Positions 17,144-26,217 of a stretch of 64,000 bases of DNA are shown one piece after another. The notes beneath the pieces are model-generated. The model had not been told where the DNA came from and searched no databases. It saw only the letters and a program-made list of their open reading frames with translations. The stretch spans positions 1 to 64,000 of the forward strand of contig NZ_BDAW01000037.1 of the NCBI RefSeq assembly GCF_001625085.1, given 5' to 3'. Origin of the DNA: Nocardia acidivorans NBRC 108247. GTDB taxonomy: Bacteria; Actinomycetota; Actinomycetes; Mycobacteriales; Mycobacteriaceae. Made by a program: the position numbers and the translations under genes. Position 1 is the first letter of the stretch. The number at the start of each line of letters is the position of its first letter.

Positions 17144-19465
17144 GTGTCCGCGTCCACCTCCGATGCCAAGACCACGGCGGATCTGGAGCGCGAACAGCAG
17201 CACCTGACCCTGCTCTACGAGCGGCTCGACGGAATGCGCGAATACGCGCAGCGACGGCTGCGCACCGTGCTGCTGGAGACCGGCGGGACGCCGCAGGCCC
17301 GCAGTGAACGCGAATCGTTCACCCAGCTCTATTCCGAAGACCTATCCAAGTACGATGCGGCCGAACATGGATTGTGTTTCGGCCGAATCGATCTCGCGCC
17401 CGAGGCCGAGGACGGCGGCGGAGCGAACGCGAACGGCTCCGGCGGCGAGGCCGAGAAGCGGTACATCGGGCGTATCGGCATTCTCGACGAATCCGCCGAT
17501 TACGAGACGCTGCTGCTGGATTGGCGTGCGCCCCTGGCGCGGCCGTTCTACCTCGCCACCACCGCCGCACCGGACGGCGTCACCCGGCGGCGGCATATCC
17601 GCACCCGCAATCGCAAGGTCACCTCGGTCAATGACGAGTACCTGGATCTGGAGACCGCGCGCCGCGACGGCGTCATCAACGGCGACGGCGGGGTGGGTAG
17701 TGAGAGCGCGCTGCTGGCGGCGCTGAACGCCGCCCGCACCGGGCATATGAACGACATCGTCGAGACCATTCAGAGCGAACAGGACGCCATCATCCGCTCC
17801 GAGCACAAGAGCGTGCTCGTGGTGCAGGGCGGCCCGGGCACCGGCAAGACCGCGGTCGCCCTGCATCGCGCGGCGTATCTGCTGTACACCTATCGACAGC
17901 AGCTGGACAAGGCCGGTGTGCTCATCATCGGGCCGAATTCGACCTTCCTGGACTACATCGGACAGGTGCTGCCCTCGCTCGGTGAGACCGGTGTGCTGCT
18001 GTCCACCATCGGCGATCTGTATCCGGGAGTGCGGGCCACCCTGGAGGATTCGCTGCGCGCGGGCGAACTCAAGGGCTCCCTGGACATGCTCGAGGTACTC
18101 AAGAAGGCCGTGCGGGAATGGCAGGAGATTCCCAAGAATCCGATCCGGCTGCATTTCGACGGGCGCGAACTCACCCTGGACCGGCGCATTGTCACCAAGG
18201 CGCGCGGGCGCGCCCGCTCCTCGCGCCGCCCGCACAACCTGGCCAGGCCCATCTTCGCCGCGGGCGTGGTGGACGCGCTCACCGATCAGCTGGCCGAGAT
18301 CATCGGCTCGGATCCGCTGGGCGGACGGAACCTGTTGAGCCAGACCGATCTCACCGAGATCCGCGATGAGATGCGGGCCGACGCCGATATCCAGCGCGCC
18401 ATCGCCGGACTGTGGCCGCTGCTCACCCCGCAGGACGTGCTGGGCGGACTGTGGGCCGACCCCAAGCGATTGGCCAGTGCCGCAGGGCATCTCAGCGCCG
18501 AGGACCGGGCCGAGTTGCGGCGCGCCGACAGTGGTGAATTCAGTGATGCCGACGCGCCGCTGCTGGACGAACTCGCCGAACTGCTCGGCATCGACGACAG
18601 TGAGGAGCGCGAGCGCTCGCGCCGGCGCTGGCGAGCCCAGATCGCCGAGGCGCAGGACGCCCTGGACATCCTGACCGGTTCCGCGCCACAGGATCTCGAG
18701 GACGAGCTCGATCCCGAACTGCTCATGGCGTACGACCTCATCGACGCCAGTCAGCTCGCCGAACGCCAGCAGGTGCGCACCAGCCAGACCACCGCCGAAC
18801 GCGCCGCCGGGGATCGCACCTGGACCTACGGGCATGTGATCGTCGATGAGGCGCAGGAGCTTTCGGAGATGGCGTGGCGAATGGTCATGCGGCGCATCCC
18901 GAATCGTTGGATCACCGCGGTCGGGGATGTGGCGCAGACCGGCGATCCGGCCGGGGCCTCCTCCTGGCAGCAGGTGCTGGAACCGTATGTGGCCAAACGG
19001 TGGAAGCTCACCGAGTTGACCGTCAACTACCGCACCCCCGCCGAGATCATGGCGGTCGCCGCGGATGTGCTCGCCGAGATCGATCCGGGCGCGGCCATCC
19101 CGCGCTCGGTGCGCGATTCGGGCTTCGCGCCCGCCGCACACCGGGTCACCGCCGGACAGCTGGCCGATGAGGTCGCCCGCCTGGTGGAGACCGAGGCCGC
19201 GCATCCCGGCACCACCGCGGTCATCGTGCCGCACGACCTGGCGTCGAAACTAGCCCACCTGAGCGTGGATTCGGCGCGTGTACTCACCGTGCACGAGGTG
19301 AAGGGCCTGGAATTCGACGCCGTCATCCTGGTCGAGCCCCAGGACATCCTCGCCGAGTCCCCGCGCGGTATGAACGACCTCTACGTCGCCCTGACCCGCG
19401 CCACCCAGCGCCTGGCCGTGGTGCACACCGAGGACCTCCCCGCGGTCCTGCGGCGGCTGGAGTGA
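17144..19465 (+). CDS. helD: HelD-like RNA polymerase-recycling ATPase (UvrD/Rep superfamily)
   Basis: A 773-aa SF1 helicase-like protein. It has an N-terminal coiled coil (DLEREQQHLTLLYERLDGMREY), a GRIGILDE/DWRAPLARPFY segment typical of HelD, Walker A QGGPGTGKTAVALHRAAYLLY, Walker B HVIVDEAQELS and C-terminal motifs (TVHEVKGLEFD, LYVALTRATQRL). HelD proteins bind RNA polymerase, not DNA, and pull it off nucleic acid; the HelR subclass of actinobacteria protects against rifamycins. The GTG at 17144 has GAGGAG at 7-nt spacing; a TTG at 17117 with AAGGAG is equally credible and adds nine residues. I saw no rifamycin-associated element upstream, so a resistance role is not supported by the promoter. 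Confidence 0.88.
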   Translation: MSASTSDAKTTADLEREQQHLTLLYERLDGMREYAQRRLRTVLLETGGTPQARSERESFTQLYSEDLSKYDAAEHGLCFGRIDLAPEAEDGGGANANGSGGEAEKRYIGRIGILDESADYETLLLDWRAPLARPFYLATTAAPDGVTRRRHIRTRNRKVTSVNDEYLDLETARRDGVINGDGGVGSESALLAALNAARTGHMNDIVETIQSEQDAIIRSEHKSVLVVQGGPGTGKTAVALHRAAYLLYTYRQQLDKAGVLIIGPNSTFLDYIGQVLPSLGETGVLLSTIGDLYPGVRATLEDSLRAGELKGSLDMLEVLKKAVREWQEIPKNPIRLHFDGRELTLDRRIVTKARGRARSSRRPHNLARPIFAAGVVDALTDQLAEIIGSDPLGGRNLLSQTDLTEIRDEMRADADIQRAIAGLWPLLTPQDVLGGLWADPKRLASAAGHLSAEDRAELRRADSGEFSDADAPLLDELAELLGIDDSEERERSRRRWRAQIAEAQDALDILTGSAPQDLEDELDPELLMAYDLIDASQLAERQQVRTSQTTAERAAGDRTWTYGHVIVDEAQELSEMAWRMVMRRIPNRWITAVGDVAQTGDPAGASSWQQVLEPYVAKRWKLTELTVNYRTPAEIMAVAADVLAEIDPGAAIPRSVRDSGFAPAAHRVTAGQLADEVARLVETEAAHPGTTAVIVPHDLASKLAHLSVDSARVLTVHEVKGLEFDAVILVEPQDILAESPRGMNDLYVALTRATQRLAVVHTEDLPAVLRRLE

Positions 19466-19514
19466 GATCGGAAATGGGGCTGACACACCCACCCCGGCAA
19501 AGCCGCGCAAAAGC

Positions 19515-19548
19515 GAAGTGGCCGTGCCCAACTGGGCACGGCCACTTC
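19515..19548. terminator. Bidirectional terminator
   Basis: A perfect 16-bp inverted repeat (GAAGTGGCCGTGCCCA / TGGGCACGGCCACTTC) with a 2-base centre lies between the convergent ends of helD (+) and the universal stress protein gene (-). Confidence 0.85.
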
Positions 19549-19563
19549 ACCGGTCGGTGCTTC

Positions 19564-20016
19564 TTACCGCACGGTGTGCACGATCAGCACATCGCTGCGG
19601 GACTTGCGGGCCACGTCCGAGGGGACGGAGCCGAGCAGGCGGCCCGCGAGGGTGTTCAGACCCCGGTTGCCGACCACCAGGAGATCGGCGTCGACCTCCT
19701 TGAGCAGGGCGAGCAGGGATTCGACGGGCTCACCGACAACGGCCTTCTCGACCACGTTGACGGCTCCGGCGGCGACGGCCTTGTCACGGGCGACGCGCAG
19801 GATCTCACTGGTGGGTGCGGAACCGCGCACCTGGTAGGCCTCGTCCTTGAGCACATCGGCGGCGGCGGCCACATCGCGGTCGTCGGTCGGGTAGTACGCG
19901 CAGGCGATGTACAGGGTCGCCCCCTCGGAACCTGCCAGAGCAGCGGCCCGCTCAACGGCTACATACGACGAGTCCGAGCCATCGGTACCGACGACAATCG
20001 TCCGGTAGGCGGTCAT
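19564..20016 (-). CDS. Universal stress protein (Rv1636/TB15.3-like)
   Basis: A 150-aa single UspA domain. The N-terminal strand has TIVVGTDGSDSS, and the ATP-binding signature near the end is GNRG-x9-GSVPSDV. Rv1636 of M. tuberculosis binds ATP and preferentially cAMP, acting as a cAMP sink. This gene holds the same position between uvrA and uvrB. The ATG at 20016 follows GGAGGAG; an upstream in-frame start at 20034 is unlikely. A partial DosR-box-like sequence lies about 243 bases upstream (20259-20272). Confidence 0.92.
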   Translation of the reverse strand: MTAYRTIVVGTDGSDSSYVAVERAAALAGSEGATLYIACAYYPTDDRDVAAAADVLKDEAYQVRGSAPTSEILRVARDKAVAAGAVNVVEKAVVGEPVESLLALLKEVDADLLVVGNRGLNTLAGRLLGSVPSDVARKSRSDVLIVHTVR

Positions 20017-20349
20017 TCTCTCCTCCAAGTACAAAGGTCGGGGCCGCAGCGTCCACTTTCATGGTTACCGCCGCGGCAACTTCGCCTGACAATAGCGGCA
20101 TAACAGGCGGAAATTTTCGATATCGCAACACATCACACTCACGCGCCGTGTCGGCGCAACCACACATTCTGTGACGTGGCCGGATACAACCCTGGCTACC
20201 AGCGAATTCCCGGATAGTTGTGATACTTCCCAGAATTCGCCAACGGTATTGCGCGCCTGGGACTTTCGTCACAGATCCGATTTTTCCGGGGATACGGGGC
20301 GGCCCATCCGGTACGCGGCGCGCACCGGATGGGCCGTGAAACCGCTACC
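20017..20349. promoter_or_regulatory. Upstream region of the universal stress protein gene
   Basis: 330 bases without a convincing gene and less GC-rich than the surroundings. It contains GGGACTTTCGTCAC at 20259-20272 (12 of 14 positions of the DosR core, but the flanks do not match) and the terminator hairpin at 20301-20335. Confidence 0.4.
20301..20335 (-). terminator. Terminator hairpin
   Basis: GGCCCATCCGGT at 20301-20312 pairs perfectly with ACCGGATGGGCC at 20324-20335. It lies just past the stop of the micro-ORF at 20350-20406, so it can end that transcript and the DoxX transcript. Confidence 0.6.
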
Positions 20350-20406
20350 TCACAGCGAGCGATAGTCGGCCCAGATCCAGCCGAGAATCACGCAGAGGAT
20401 GGTCAT
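20350..20406 (-). CDS. Possible micro-protein, 18 aa
   Basis: MTILCVILGWIWADYRSL encoded on the minus strand, with a strong AGGAG five bases before the ATG and a terminator hairpin right after the stop. The first half is hydrophobic with two Trp, so it could be a tiny membrane peptide. It lies downstream of the DoxX gene on the same strand. Too short to be sure; the signal is the gene-like punctuation. Confidence 0.35.
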   Translation of the reverse strand: MTILCVILGWIWADYRSL

Positions 20407-20467
20407 CCTCACTCCTGTCGCCACGGGCCGATCGATGACGCGCAATAGTAGCGCGTCCGGCCCCTGC

Positions 20468-20884
20468 TCAGAGGCTGAAAAGCGGTCCGGTCAGCGTCAA
20501 TCCGAGGTCGTGGCCGACATAGGCGAAGAAGGCGAAGAGCATGAGCGCCGCGCCCGCCAGCGACAGGTCCTTATTGAACGAGATCATCTCGGTCTGCCTG
20601 GCCTGCGGATCGGTCTCCTTCCAGAACGCGTGCATGAGGAACGCGGTCGGCGCCAGGAAGATGAACAGGAGCAGGGCGCCGAGATCGGCCCAGACGCCGA
20701 GCAGCACGCTCAGCCCGCCGAGCGCCAGCAGGACCCCGGAGCCCAGCACCGAGAGTTTGGCCGCCGGAACACCTTTGAATTGCGCGTACTGCGCCATCGC
20801 GTCGGTCTGGGTGAGGTGCCCGACGCCGGAGGAGAGAAACAGAAGGACGAACAGAATGCGTCCGATCAAAACCAGCACATCCAT
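20468..20884 (-). CDS. DoxX-family membrane protein
   Basis: A 138-aa integral membrane protein with four hydrophobic helices (about 2-20, 47-66, 68-86 and 112-130). The DoxX hallmarks are present: N-terminal GRILFVLLFLSSGVGHL, a GS-containing second helix and AFLMHAFWKE before the last helices. DoxX proteins are implicated in redox or thiosulfate-quinone chemistry and, in mycobacteria, form a membrane oxidoreductase complex with SodA and SseA; no such partner is adjacent. The ATG at 20884 follows AAGGAG. Confidence 0.85.
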   Translation of the reverse strand: MDVLVLIGRILFVLLFLSSGVGHLTQTDAMAQYAQFKGVPAAKLSVLGSGVLLALGGLSVLLGVWADLGALLLFIFLAPTAFLMHAFWKETDPQARQTEMISFNKDLSLAGAALMLFAFFAYVGHDLGLTLTGPLFSL

Positions 20885-20977
20885 GGCCTGCTCCTTGCTC
20901 GATTGCGATGATCGCCATGTTGGTGACATGGCAACCAACCGCCTGTGGGAGAAGCTTATTCCCGATCGTTGTGCTGT

Positions 20978-21841
20978 TCAGGACATTAGCGAGGATCGGG
21001 CATATTCCAGCGGAGGCATTCCGATCTCGGCGGCGAACTCGCGGGAGAAATGCGCCTGATCGAAGTAACCCAGGTCCAGCGCGAGCGCCGCCAGATCCGA
21101 GGTGCGACCCTCGGCGAGCAGCTGCGCGCCGTCCTGGAGCCGGAACCGGCGCAGCACCCATTTCGGGCCGACCCCGACATAGCGGCGGAACAGGCGCTGC
21201 AGGGTACGAATGGGGATGTCGAAACGCTCGGTGACCTGGTCCACGCGGGCCAGCTCGCGGTCGAGCTCCATGGCGTCGATGATGCGCAGCACCAGGTGGT
21301 AGGAGGCGTCATCGGCGACGCCGCGGCGGGTGATGGCCTCGATGAGGAAGTCCTCCACCAGGATTCGGCGCTGCTCCAGCTCCGGGGTGGCCAGCACCTT
21401 GTCGGCCAGCCCCTCCGCCTCGGGCAGCACCTCGATGAGCGGCAGCGCGGTATCACGCAGCGCGCCCACATCCATCCCGATGCAGGCGCCGAAGCCGCCG
21501 GAGCGGAATTTCACCCCGAATGTCTCACCGACGCCGGCCAATTCGCGCACGTACTTGGTGGTCCAGACGCCGGTGACGAAACCGCCGCGGCGGCCCCGCT
21601 CCTTCTCGAAAGTCATATTGACCACCGGAAAGCCGAGCACCTCCGCCGAATACGGCGGCAGACCGCGACGATCCCAGCGCACGGACCAGTAGAACTCGAC
21701 ATAGCGGGCGACCTGCTCCCCCGCGGGCAATCGACGGTGATTGCTGGCCGCCTGATGTTCGCGCGGGCGCAGAATGCCCTTCGCGGTCTCCGGCGGCGGC
21801 ACCGGCCGGCGGTGGATCGGCGCGGGATCAGCGCCGGGCAT
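20978..21841 (-). CDS. AraC-family regulator
   Basis: A 287-aa regulator with an N-terminal DUF6597-type domain (ARYVEFYWSVRWD...FPVVNMTFE) and a C-terminal AraC double helix-turn-helix (VTERFDIPIRTLQRLFRRYVGVG and LALDLGYFDQAHFSREFAAEIG). It starts only 55 bases from the divergent VOC gene, so it probably regulates that gene and itself. Confidence 0.9.
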   Translation of the reverse strand: MPGADPAPIHRRPVPPPETAKGILRPREHQAASNHRRLPAGEQVARYVEFYWSVRWDRRGLPPYSAEVLGFPVVNMTFEKERGRRGGFVTGVWTTKYVRELAGVGETFGVKFRSGGFGACIGMDVGALRDTALPLIEVLPEAEGLADKVLATPELEQRRILVEDFLIEAITRRGVADDASYHLVLRIIDAMELDRELARVDQVTERFDIPIRTLQRLFRRYVGVGPKWVLRRFRLQDGAQLLAEGRTSDLAALALDLGYFDQAHFSREFAAEIGMPPLEYARSSLMS

Positions 21842-21896
21842 GACGGTGTCGCTTTCTTACAAGATCCACGGCGGCCGGATGGGCAGAGTGGTGCTC

Positions 21897-22367
21897 ATGA
21901 GCGAGAAAGTGAATCCCATTCCGGAGAACTACCACTCCATCACCTGCTTCCTGGCCGTTCCCGACGGCAATAAGGCCATCGACTTCTACTCGACCGTTTT
22001 CGGCGCGAAGGTGCTGAGCCGCAATGACCTTCCCGACGGCCAGCCCGCCCATGCCGAACTGCTGATCGGCGATTCCACCCTGCAGATCGGCATGGAAATG
22101 CCGGAGAACGGCCTGCTCGCCCCCAATGGCGAATGGCTGAACACCAGCATCGTGCATTACAACCCCGATGTGGACGCCGTCATCGAGCGAGCCCGGGGCT
22201 TCGGTGCGCGCATCGCCGACGAACCGGCCACCTTCGTCACCGGGGACCGCTACGCCGTGCTCTACGACCCCTTCGGCTACCGCTGGGTCTGTATGACCCG
22301 GGTCGAGGAGGTCTCCCGCGAGGAGGCCGAGCGCCGCGTCAACGAATGGATGGCGCAGCAGGGCTGA
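21897..22367 (+). CDS. VOC-family protein (PhnB/glyoxalase-like)
   Basis: A 156-aa vicinal oxygen chelate protein: HSITCFLAVPDGNKAIDFYSTVFGAKV in the first half and GDRYAVLYDPFGYRWVCMTR in the second, the two beta-alpha-beta-beta-beta modules of the fold. The group includes PhnB-like proteins and bleomycin-resistance-like binders; substrate unknown. The ATG at 21897 gives the family length; ATGs at 21840 and 21879 are in frame but would overlap the AraC promoter. Paired divergently with the AraC regulator. Confidence 0.8.
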   Translation: MSEKVNPIPENYHSITCFLAVPDGNKAIDFYSTVFGAKVLSRNDLPDGQPAHAELLIGDSTLQIGMEMPENGLLAPNGEWLNTSIVHYNPDVDAVIERARGFGARIADEPATFVTGDRYAVLYDPFGYRWVCMTRVEEVSREEAERRVNEWMAQQG

Positions 22368-22488
22368 GCTCACCGGCCGCTCGATCGTGCGGCCGGAGCG
22401 GTATGCGAATACCGCCTCGGCGGCGCGGGCGGGCACTGTCGCACGGGGCGAGTCGAATGCCGTGACGGCGGATCCCATTACCCCGTGC

Positions 22489-24654
22489 TCATTGCAATCC
22501 GGCGGCGTCCATACCGCGCAATTCCTTCTTGAGATCGGCGATCTCGTCGCGAAGGCGACCTGCGAGCTCGAACTGGAGCTCGCGGGCGGCGTTCATCATC
22601 TGCGCGGTCATATCCTTGACCAGGTCCGCAAGTTCGGCGCGCGGCATGGACTTGATATCGCGGCCCTCGTAGACACCGGCCGAGACGGCGCGGCCGGGTT
22701 CACCCTGGGCGCGACGGCCACGACTGGCATTGCGGCCCGAACCGCCGACCTCGACCTCGGTTTCCTCGGCCTCGCGGTAGACCGTGTCGAGAATGTCATT
22801 GATCTTCTTGCGCAACGGTTTCGGATCGATACCGCGCTCTTCGTTGTAGGCGATCTGCTTGGCGCGGCGGCGCTCGGTCTCGCTGATGGCGTGCGCCATG
22901 GAGTCGGTGATCTTGTCCGCGTACATGTGCACCTCGCCCGAGACATTGCGGGCCGCGCGGCCGATGGTCTGGATGAGGCTGGTGCCGCTGCGCAGGAAGC
23001 CCTCCTTATCGGCATCGAGAATCGCGACCAGTGAGACCTCCGGCAGGTCCAGGCCCTCGCGCAGCAGGTTGATGCCGACCAGGACGTCGTACTCGCCCAG
23101 GCGCAGCTGCCGCAGCAGCTCCACCCGGCGCAGCGTATCGATCTCCGAATGCAGGTAGCGCACCCGAATGCCAAGGCCGAGTAGGTAATCGGTGAGGTCC
23201 TCGGACATCTTCTTGGTGAGGGTGGTGACCAGCACCCGCTCATCGCGCTCGGTGCGCTTGCGGATCTCCCCCACCAGATCGTCGATCTGGCCCTTGGTCG
23301 GCTTCACCACCACGTGCGGATCCACCAGGCCGGTCGGGCGAATCACCTGTTCGACGAATTCACCGCCGGTCTGGCCCAATTCGTACTTGCCCGGGGTCGC
23401 CGAGAGGTACACCGTCTGCCCGATGCGGTCGGCGAACTCCTCCCAGGTGAGCGGGCGATTGTCCACCGCGGACGGCAACCGGAAACCGAACTCCACCAGA
23501 TTCCGCTTGCGGGACATATCGCCCTCGTACATGCTGCCGATCTGCGGCACCGTCACATGCGATTCGTCGATGACCAGCAGGAAATCGTCCGGGAAGTAAT
23601 CGATGAGGGTGGCGGGCGCGGAACCGGCGTCGCGGCCGTCGATATGGCGCGAGTAATTCTCGATTCCGGAACAGAAACCGACCTGGCGAATCATCTCCAG
23701 ATCGTATTGGGTGCGCATGCGCAAACGCTGCGCCTCGAGCAGTTTGCCCTGCTTCTCCAATTCGGCCAGTCGCGTTTCGAGTTCGGCCTCGATATCGCGG
23801 ACCGCGCGTTCCATTCGCTCCGGGCCCGCCACATAATGGGTGGCCGGGAAAATGCGAACCATATCCACCTGCCGCACCACGTCACCGGTGAGCGGATGCA
23901 GATAATAGAGCGCCTCGATCTCGTCACCGAAGAATTCGATCCGGATCGCCAATTCCTCATAGGAGGGAATGATTTCGACGGTGTCACCGCGCACCCGGAA
24001 ACTGCCGCGGGTGAAGGACATGTCATTGCGCGTGTACTGCACATCGACCAGCAGTCGCAGCAGTTTGTCCCGCTCCACCTCGTGCCCGACCTCGAGCATG
24101 ACCGAGCGATCCAGATAGGACTGCGGGGTGCCGAGACCGTAGATGCACGATACCGATGCCACCACCACGACATCGCGCCGCGACAGCAGGCTGGAAGTGG
24201 CCGAATGGCGCAGCCGCTCCACATCGTCGTTGATCGAGCTGTCCTTCTCGATATAGGTGTCGGTCTGCGCGATATACGCCTCGGGCTGGTAGTAGTCGTA
24301 GTACGAGACGAAGTACTCGACGGCATTGTGCGGCAGCATCTCGCGCAGCTCATTGGCCAGCTGTGCGGCCAGGGTCTTGTTGGGGGCCATGACCAGGGTC
24401 GGCCGCTGCAACTTCTCGATGAGCCAGGCCGTGGTGGCCGATTTACCGGTGCCGGTGGCGCCCAGCAGCACCACATCACGCTCACCGGCGTTGATGCGCT
24501 TTTCCAGCTCCGCGATTGCGGCGGGCTGGTCACCTGCGGGAACGTGCTCGCTGACGACCTGGAACCGACCCTCGACCCGCTCGATATCGCCGATGGGCCG
24601 GAAGTCCGAATGTGCCAGCGGCCGATCGTCCGGGATCTCGGTTGCGAATGCCAT
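22489..24654 (-). CDS. uvrB: Excinuclease ABC subunit B
   Basis: A 721-aa DEAD-like helicase of nucleotide excision repair that verifies damage handed over by UvrA and recruits UvrC. Visible features: Walker A GATGTGKSATTAW, the beta-hairpin region YFVSYYDYYQPEAYI, DESH, SATPG, motif VI QTIGRAARN, and a C-terminal UVR domain (MNAARELQFELAGRLRDEI) that contacts UvrC. Start ATG at 24654 gives MAFATEIP, matching the mycobacterial N-terminus. A linker of Gly/Arg (GGSGRNASRGRRAQGE) before the UVR domain is typical of actinobacteria. Confidence 0.97.
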   Translation of the reverse strand: MAFATEIPDDRPLAHSDFRPIGDIERVEGRFQVVSEHVPAGDQPAAIAELEKRINAGERDVVLLGATGTGKSATTAWLIEKLQRPTLVMAPNKTLAAQLANELREMLPHNAVEYFVSYYDYYQPEAYIAQTDTYIEKDSSINDDVERLRHSATSSLLSRRDVVVVASVSCIYGLGTPQSYLDRSVMLEVGHEVERDKLLRLLVDVQYTRNDMSFTRGSFRVRGDTVEIIPSYEELAIRIEFFGDEIEALYYLHPLTGDVVRQVDMVRIFPATHYVAGPERMERAVRDIEAELETRLAELEKQGKLLEAQRLRMRTQYDLEMIRQVGFCSGIENYSRHIDGRDAGSAPATLIDYFPDDFLLVIDESHVTVPQIGSMYEGDMSRKRNLVEFGFRLPSAVDNRPLTWEEFADRIGQTVYLSATPGKYELGQTGGEFVEQVIRPTGLVDPHVVVKPTKGQIDDLVGEIRKRTERDERVLVTTLTKKMSEDLTDYLLGLGIRVRYLHSEIDTLRRVELLRQLRLGEYDVLVGINLLREGLDLPEVSLVAILDADKEGFLRSGTSLIQTIGRAARNVSGEVHMYADKITDSMAHAISETERRRAKQIAYNEERGIDPKPLRKKINDILDTVYREAEETEVEVGGSGRNASRGRRAQGEPGRAVSAGVYEGRDIKSMPRAELADLVKDMTAQMMNAARELQFELAGRLRDEIADLKKELRGMDAAGLQ

Positions 24655-24956
24655 GTTCACAGCCTAGGACGACCCACCGACAGGTTCACGCGGAGCGCGG
24701 CCCACTGGTCGAGGGGTCGCCCGGGCGCTCCGGAGCGGCCCGCGGACGGCCGCCCTCCACACCGCGCTCGTCGTGACGCAGGAGCGTTCCTCTTTCTCAT
24801 GTACTAATTGTCTGAATTATCGTTTGTCCCAAGGAAGTTCAAAGAATTCCCATGTGACGAACACCGAATTTCCGCGTGGCACAGGAAGGTCCGTTTCACG
24901 GCGTCCAGGTGTAACCTGGGCTGGCGGTTCGGACGAGTCGGAAAAGAGGCAAGGCC

Positions 24957-25541
24957 ATGACCGGTCTGCATATGCCACAGCGCAATTCCACCAACGGCGC
25001 TGATCCCCGCGGGATCAGTCGTACCGCTCCCCCGGCGACCCCGCATCGCCCCAAGCTCGAGTTTTTCAATCTGGCGGACTTGTGCTGGACCGACTATCAC
25101 GGTTACGTGCACTCGGTGGAACGGCTGCACGCCGAACCGTGGGGGCTGTACATGGAGCGGATAGTGGACAATCCCCGTTTCCACTACATCGAATCCTGGT
25201 TGCTGCCGGAACTTCACCTGCGCGTGACGGTCTATCATCTGCGACCCGGTCACGATCGCGGTCAGACCTACTACCTGGATATCGGTGATTACGGCCCGGT
25301 CGGACCGAAGAAGTGGCGTGCCGAGGGGCACTACCTGCACGTGGTGGCGCGGCCCGGGCAGGTGCCCGAACTCCTGGGCATCGACGAGCTGCTCACCGCC
25401 CACGCCGCCGGGCACTTCGACACCGTCCGCACGCACCTGGCCATCGAGCGGGCCGCGGCGGTGGTGGACGGTATCGCCGGATGCGGTCACGATGTGGATC
25501 GCTGGCTCGCCACCCACGGACTCGCGCTGAGCTGGCTGTAA
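24957..25541 (+). CDS. DUF402 protein, paralogue 1 (Rv1632c-like)
   Basis: A 194-aa protein with a roughly 40-residue low-complexity N-terminus followed by a DUF402 domain (PKLEFFNLADL...PRFHYIESWLLPELHLRVTVYHLRP...YYLDIGDYGPVGPKKWRAEGHYLHVV). DUF402 includes nucleoside di/triphosphate phosphatases (Ntdp) and is often found with nucleic-acid functions. M. tuberculosis has a single copy, Rv1632c, between uvrB and coaE. Here a second copy at 26218 lies in the same interval. The ATG at 24957 follows AGAGGCAAGG. Confidence 0.8.
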   Translation: MTGLHMPQRNSTNGADPRGISRTAPPATPHRPKLEFFNLADLCWTDYHGYVHSVERLHAEPWGLYMERIVDNPRFHYIESWLLPELHLRVTVYHLRPGHDRGQTYYLDIGDYGPVGPKKWRAEGHYLHVVARPGQVPELLGIDELLTAHAAGHFDTVRTHLAIERAAAVVDGIAGCGHDVDRWLATHGLALSWL

Positions 25542-25560
25542 GGGGCGCTTGGGCCCGCTA

Positions 25561-25616
25561 CGCACGAAAAACCACCCGGTTCGTATTGTGTTCGGCCCGG
25601 GCGGCTTTCGCGTGCG
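25561..25616. terminator. Bidirectional terminator
   Basis: An imperfect long hairpin (CGCACGAAAAACCACCCGG against CCGGGCGGCTTTCGCGTGCG) with A- and T-rich flanks lies between convergent DUF402 paralogue 1 (+) and the secreted protein gene (-). Confidence 0.6.
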
Positions 25617-25634
25617 GCAGGTTCTCGCGCGCGG

Positions 25635-26069
25635 TTAGCCGGAGAAGCTGGGGAGCAGTCCGCCGAGTCCGCCGCCGCAGCCCAGGCTGCCGGTGCCGCT
25701 GCCCGCGGTCACCTGGACGTCGATCGAGTCGCTGATCAGAATCTGCCGGGCCTCCAGCCTGTGGTTGCCCGCGGTGGCGGGGGTCCACTTGATGGTGACC
25801 TTATTGCTCAGCAGCGACGGGGCGACCGGGCTGCCCGGGATGTCCGCGCCGTTGTCGGTGAACTTCACCGTCGAGAGCCGGTCGATCTCGACCGATGCGG
25901 TAATGGTGTAGCTGCATCCGGTCTTGTGTTCGGACCCCCCGGAGACCTCGAGGTTGCCGACCCACGCGCCGGCCTGGGGTGCGGCCAGGACCATGGTGGC
26001 GGCCATCACGCCGAAGGCGGTGACTCCCATCCCGGCCCGGCGAGCGCGAACGCTCTGTACCTTCATCAT
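25635..26069 (-). CDS. Secreted Ig-like-fold protein
   Basis: A 144-aa exported protein. Residues 1-35 form a signal peptide (RARRAGMGVTAFGVMAATMVLAAPQAGA, cleavage after AGA). The mature part is about 90 residues of predicted beta-strand (two Cys that could pair; TIKWTPATAGNHRLEARQ looks like an Ig/bacterial Ig-like strand pattern) with a Gly-rich tail. Similar small secreted proteins are common in Nocardia and Rhodococcus, without known function. Adjacent ATGs at 26069 and 26066 are equivalent starts after GGGAAG. Confidence 0.7.
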   Translation of the reverse strand: MMKVQSVRARRAGMGVTAFGVMAATMVLAAPQAGAWVGNLEVSGGSEHKTGCSYTITASVEIDRLSTVKFTDNGADIPGSPVAPSLLSNKVTIKWTPATAGNHRLEARQILISDSIDVQVTAGSGTGSLGCGGGLGGLLPSFSG

Positions 26070-26217
26070 TACTTCCCTTGATTCGAACTACCCACGGCAG
26101 TTATGGGTAGCCGCACCGTAACGGAAGGCAGTGTTTCACATTTGGGTTTCGCCGAAACTCGGCCGAATCCGTCACCGTCCCCTGGACGATGCCGCCGCGA
26201 CACGCAATGCTTACCGC

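Noticed and set aside
17342..19234. Long minus-strand frame opposite helD
   Set aside because: Antisense shadow of a clear HelD protein; composition His/Gly/Arg-rich without motifs.
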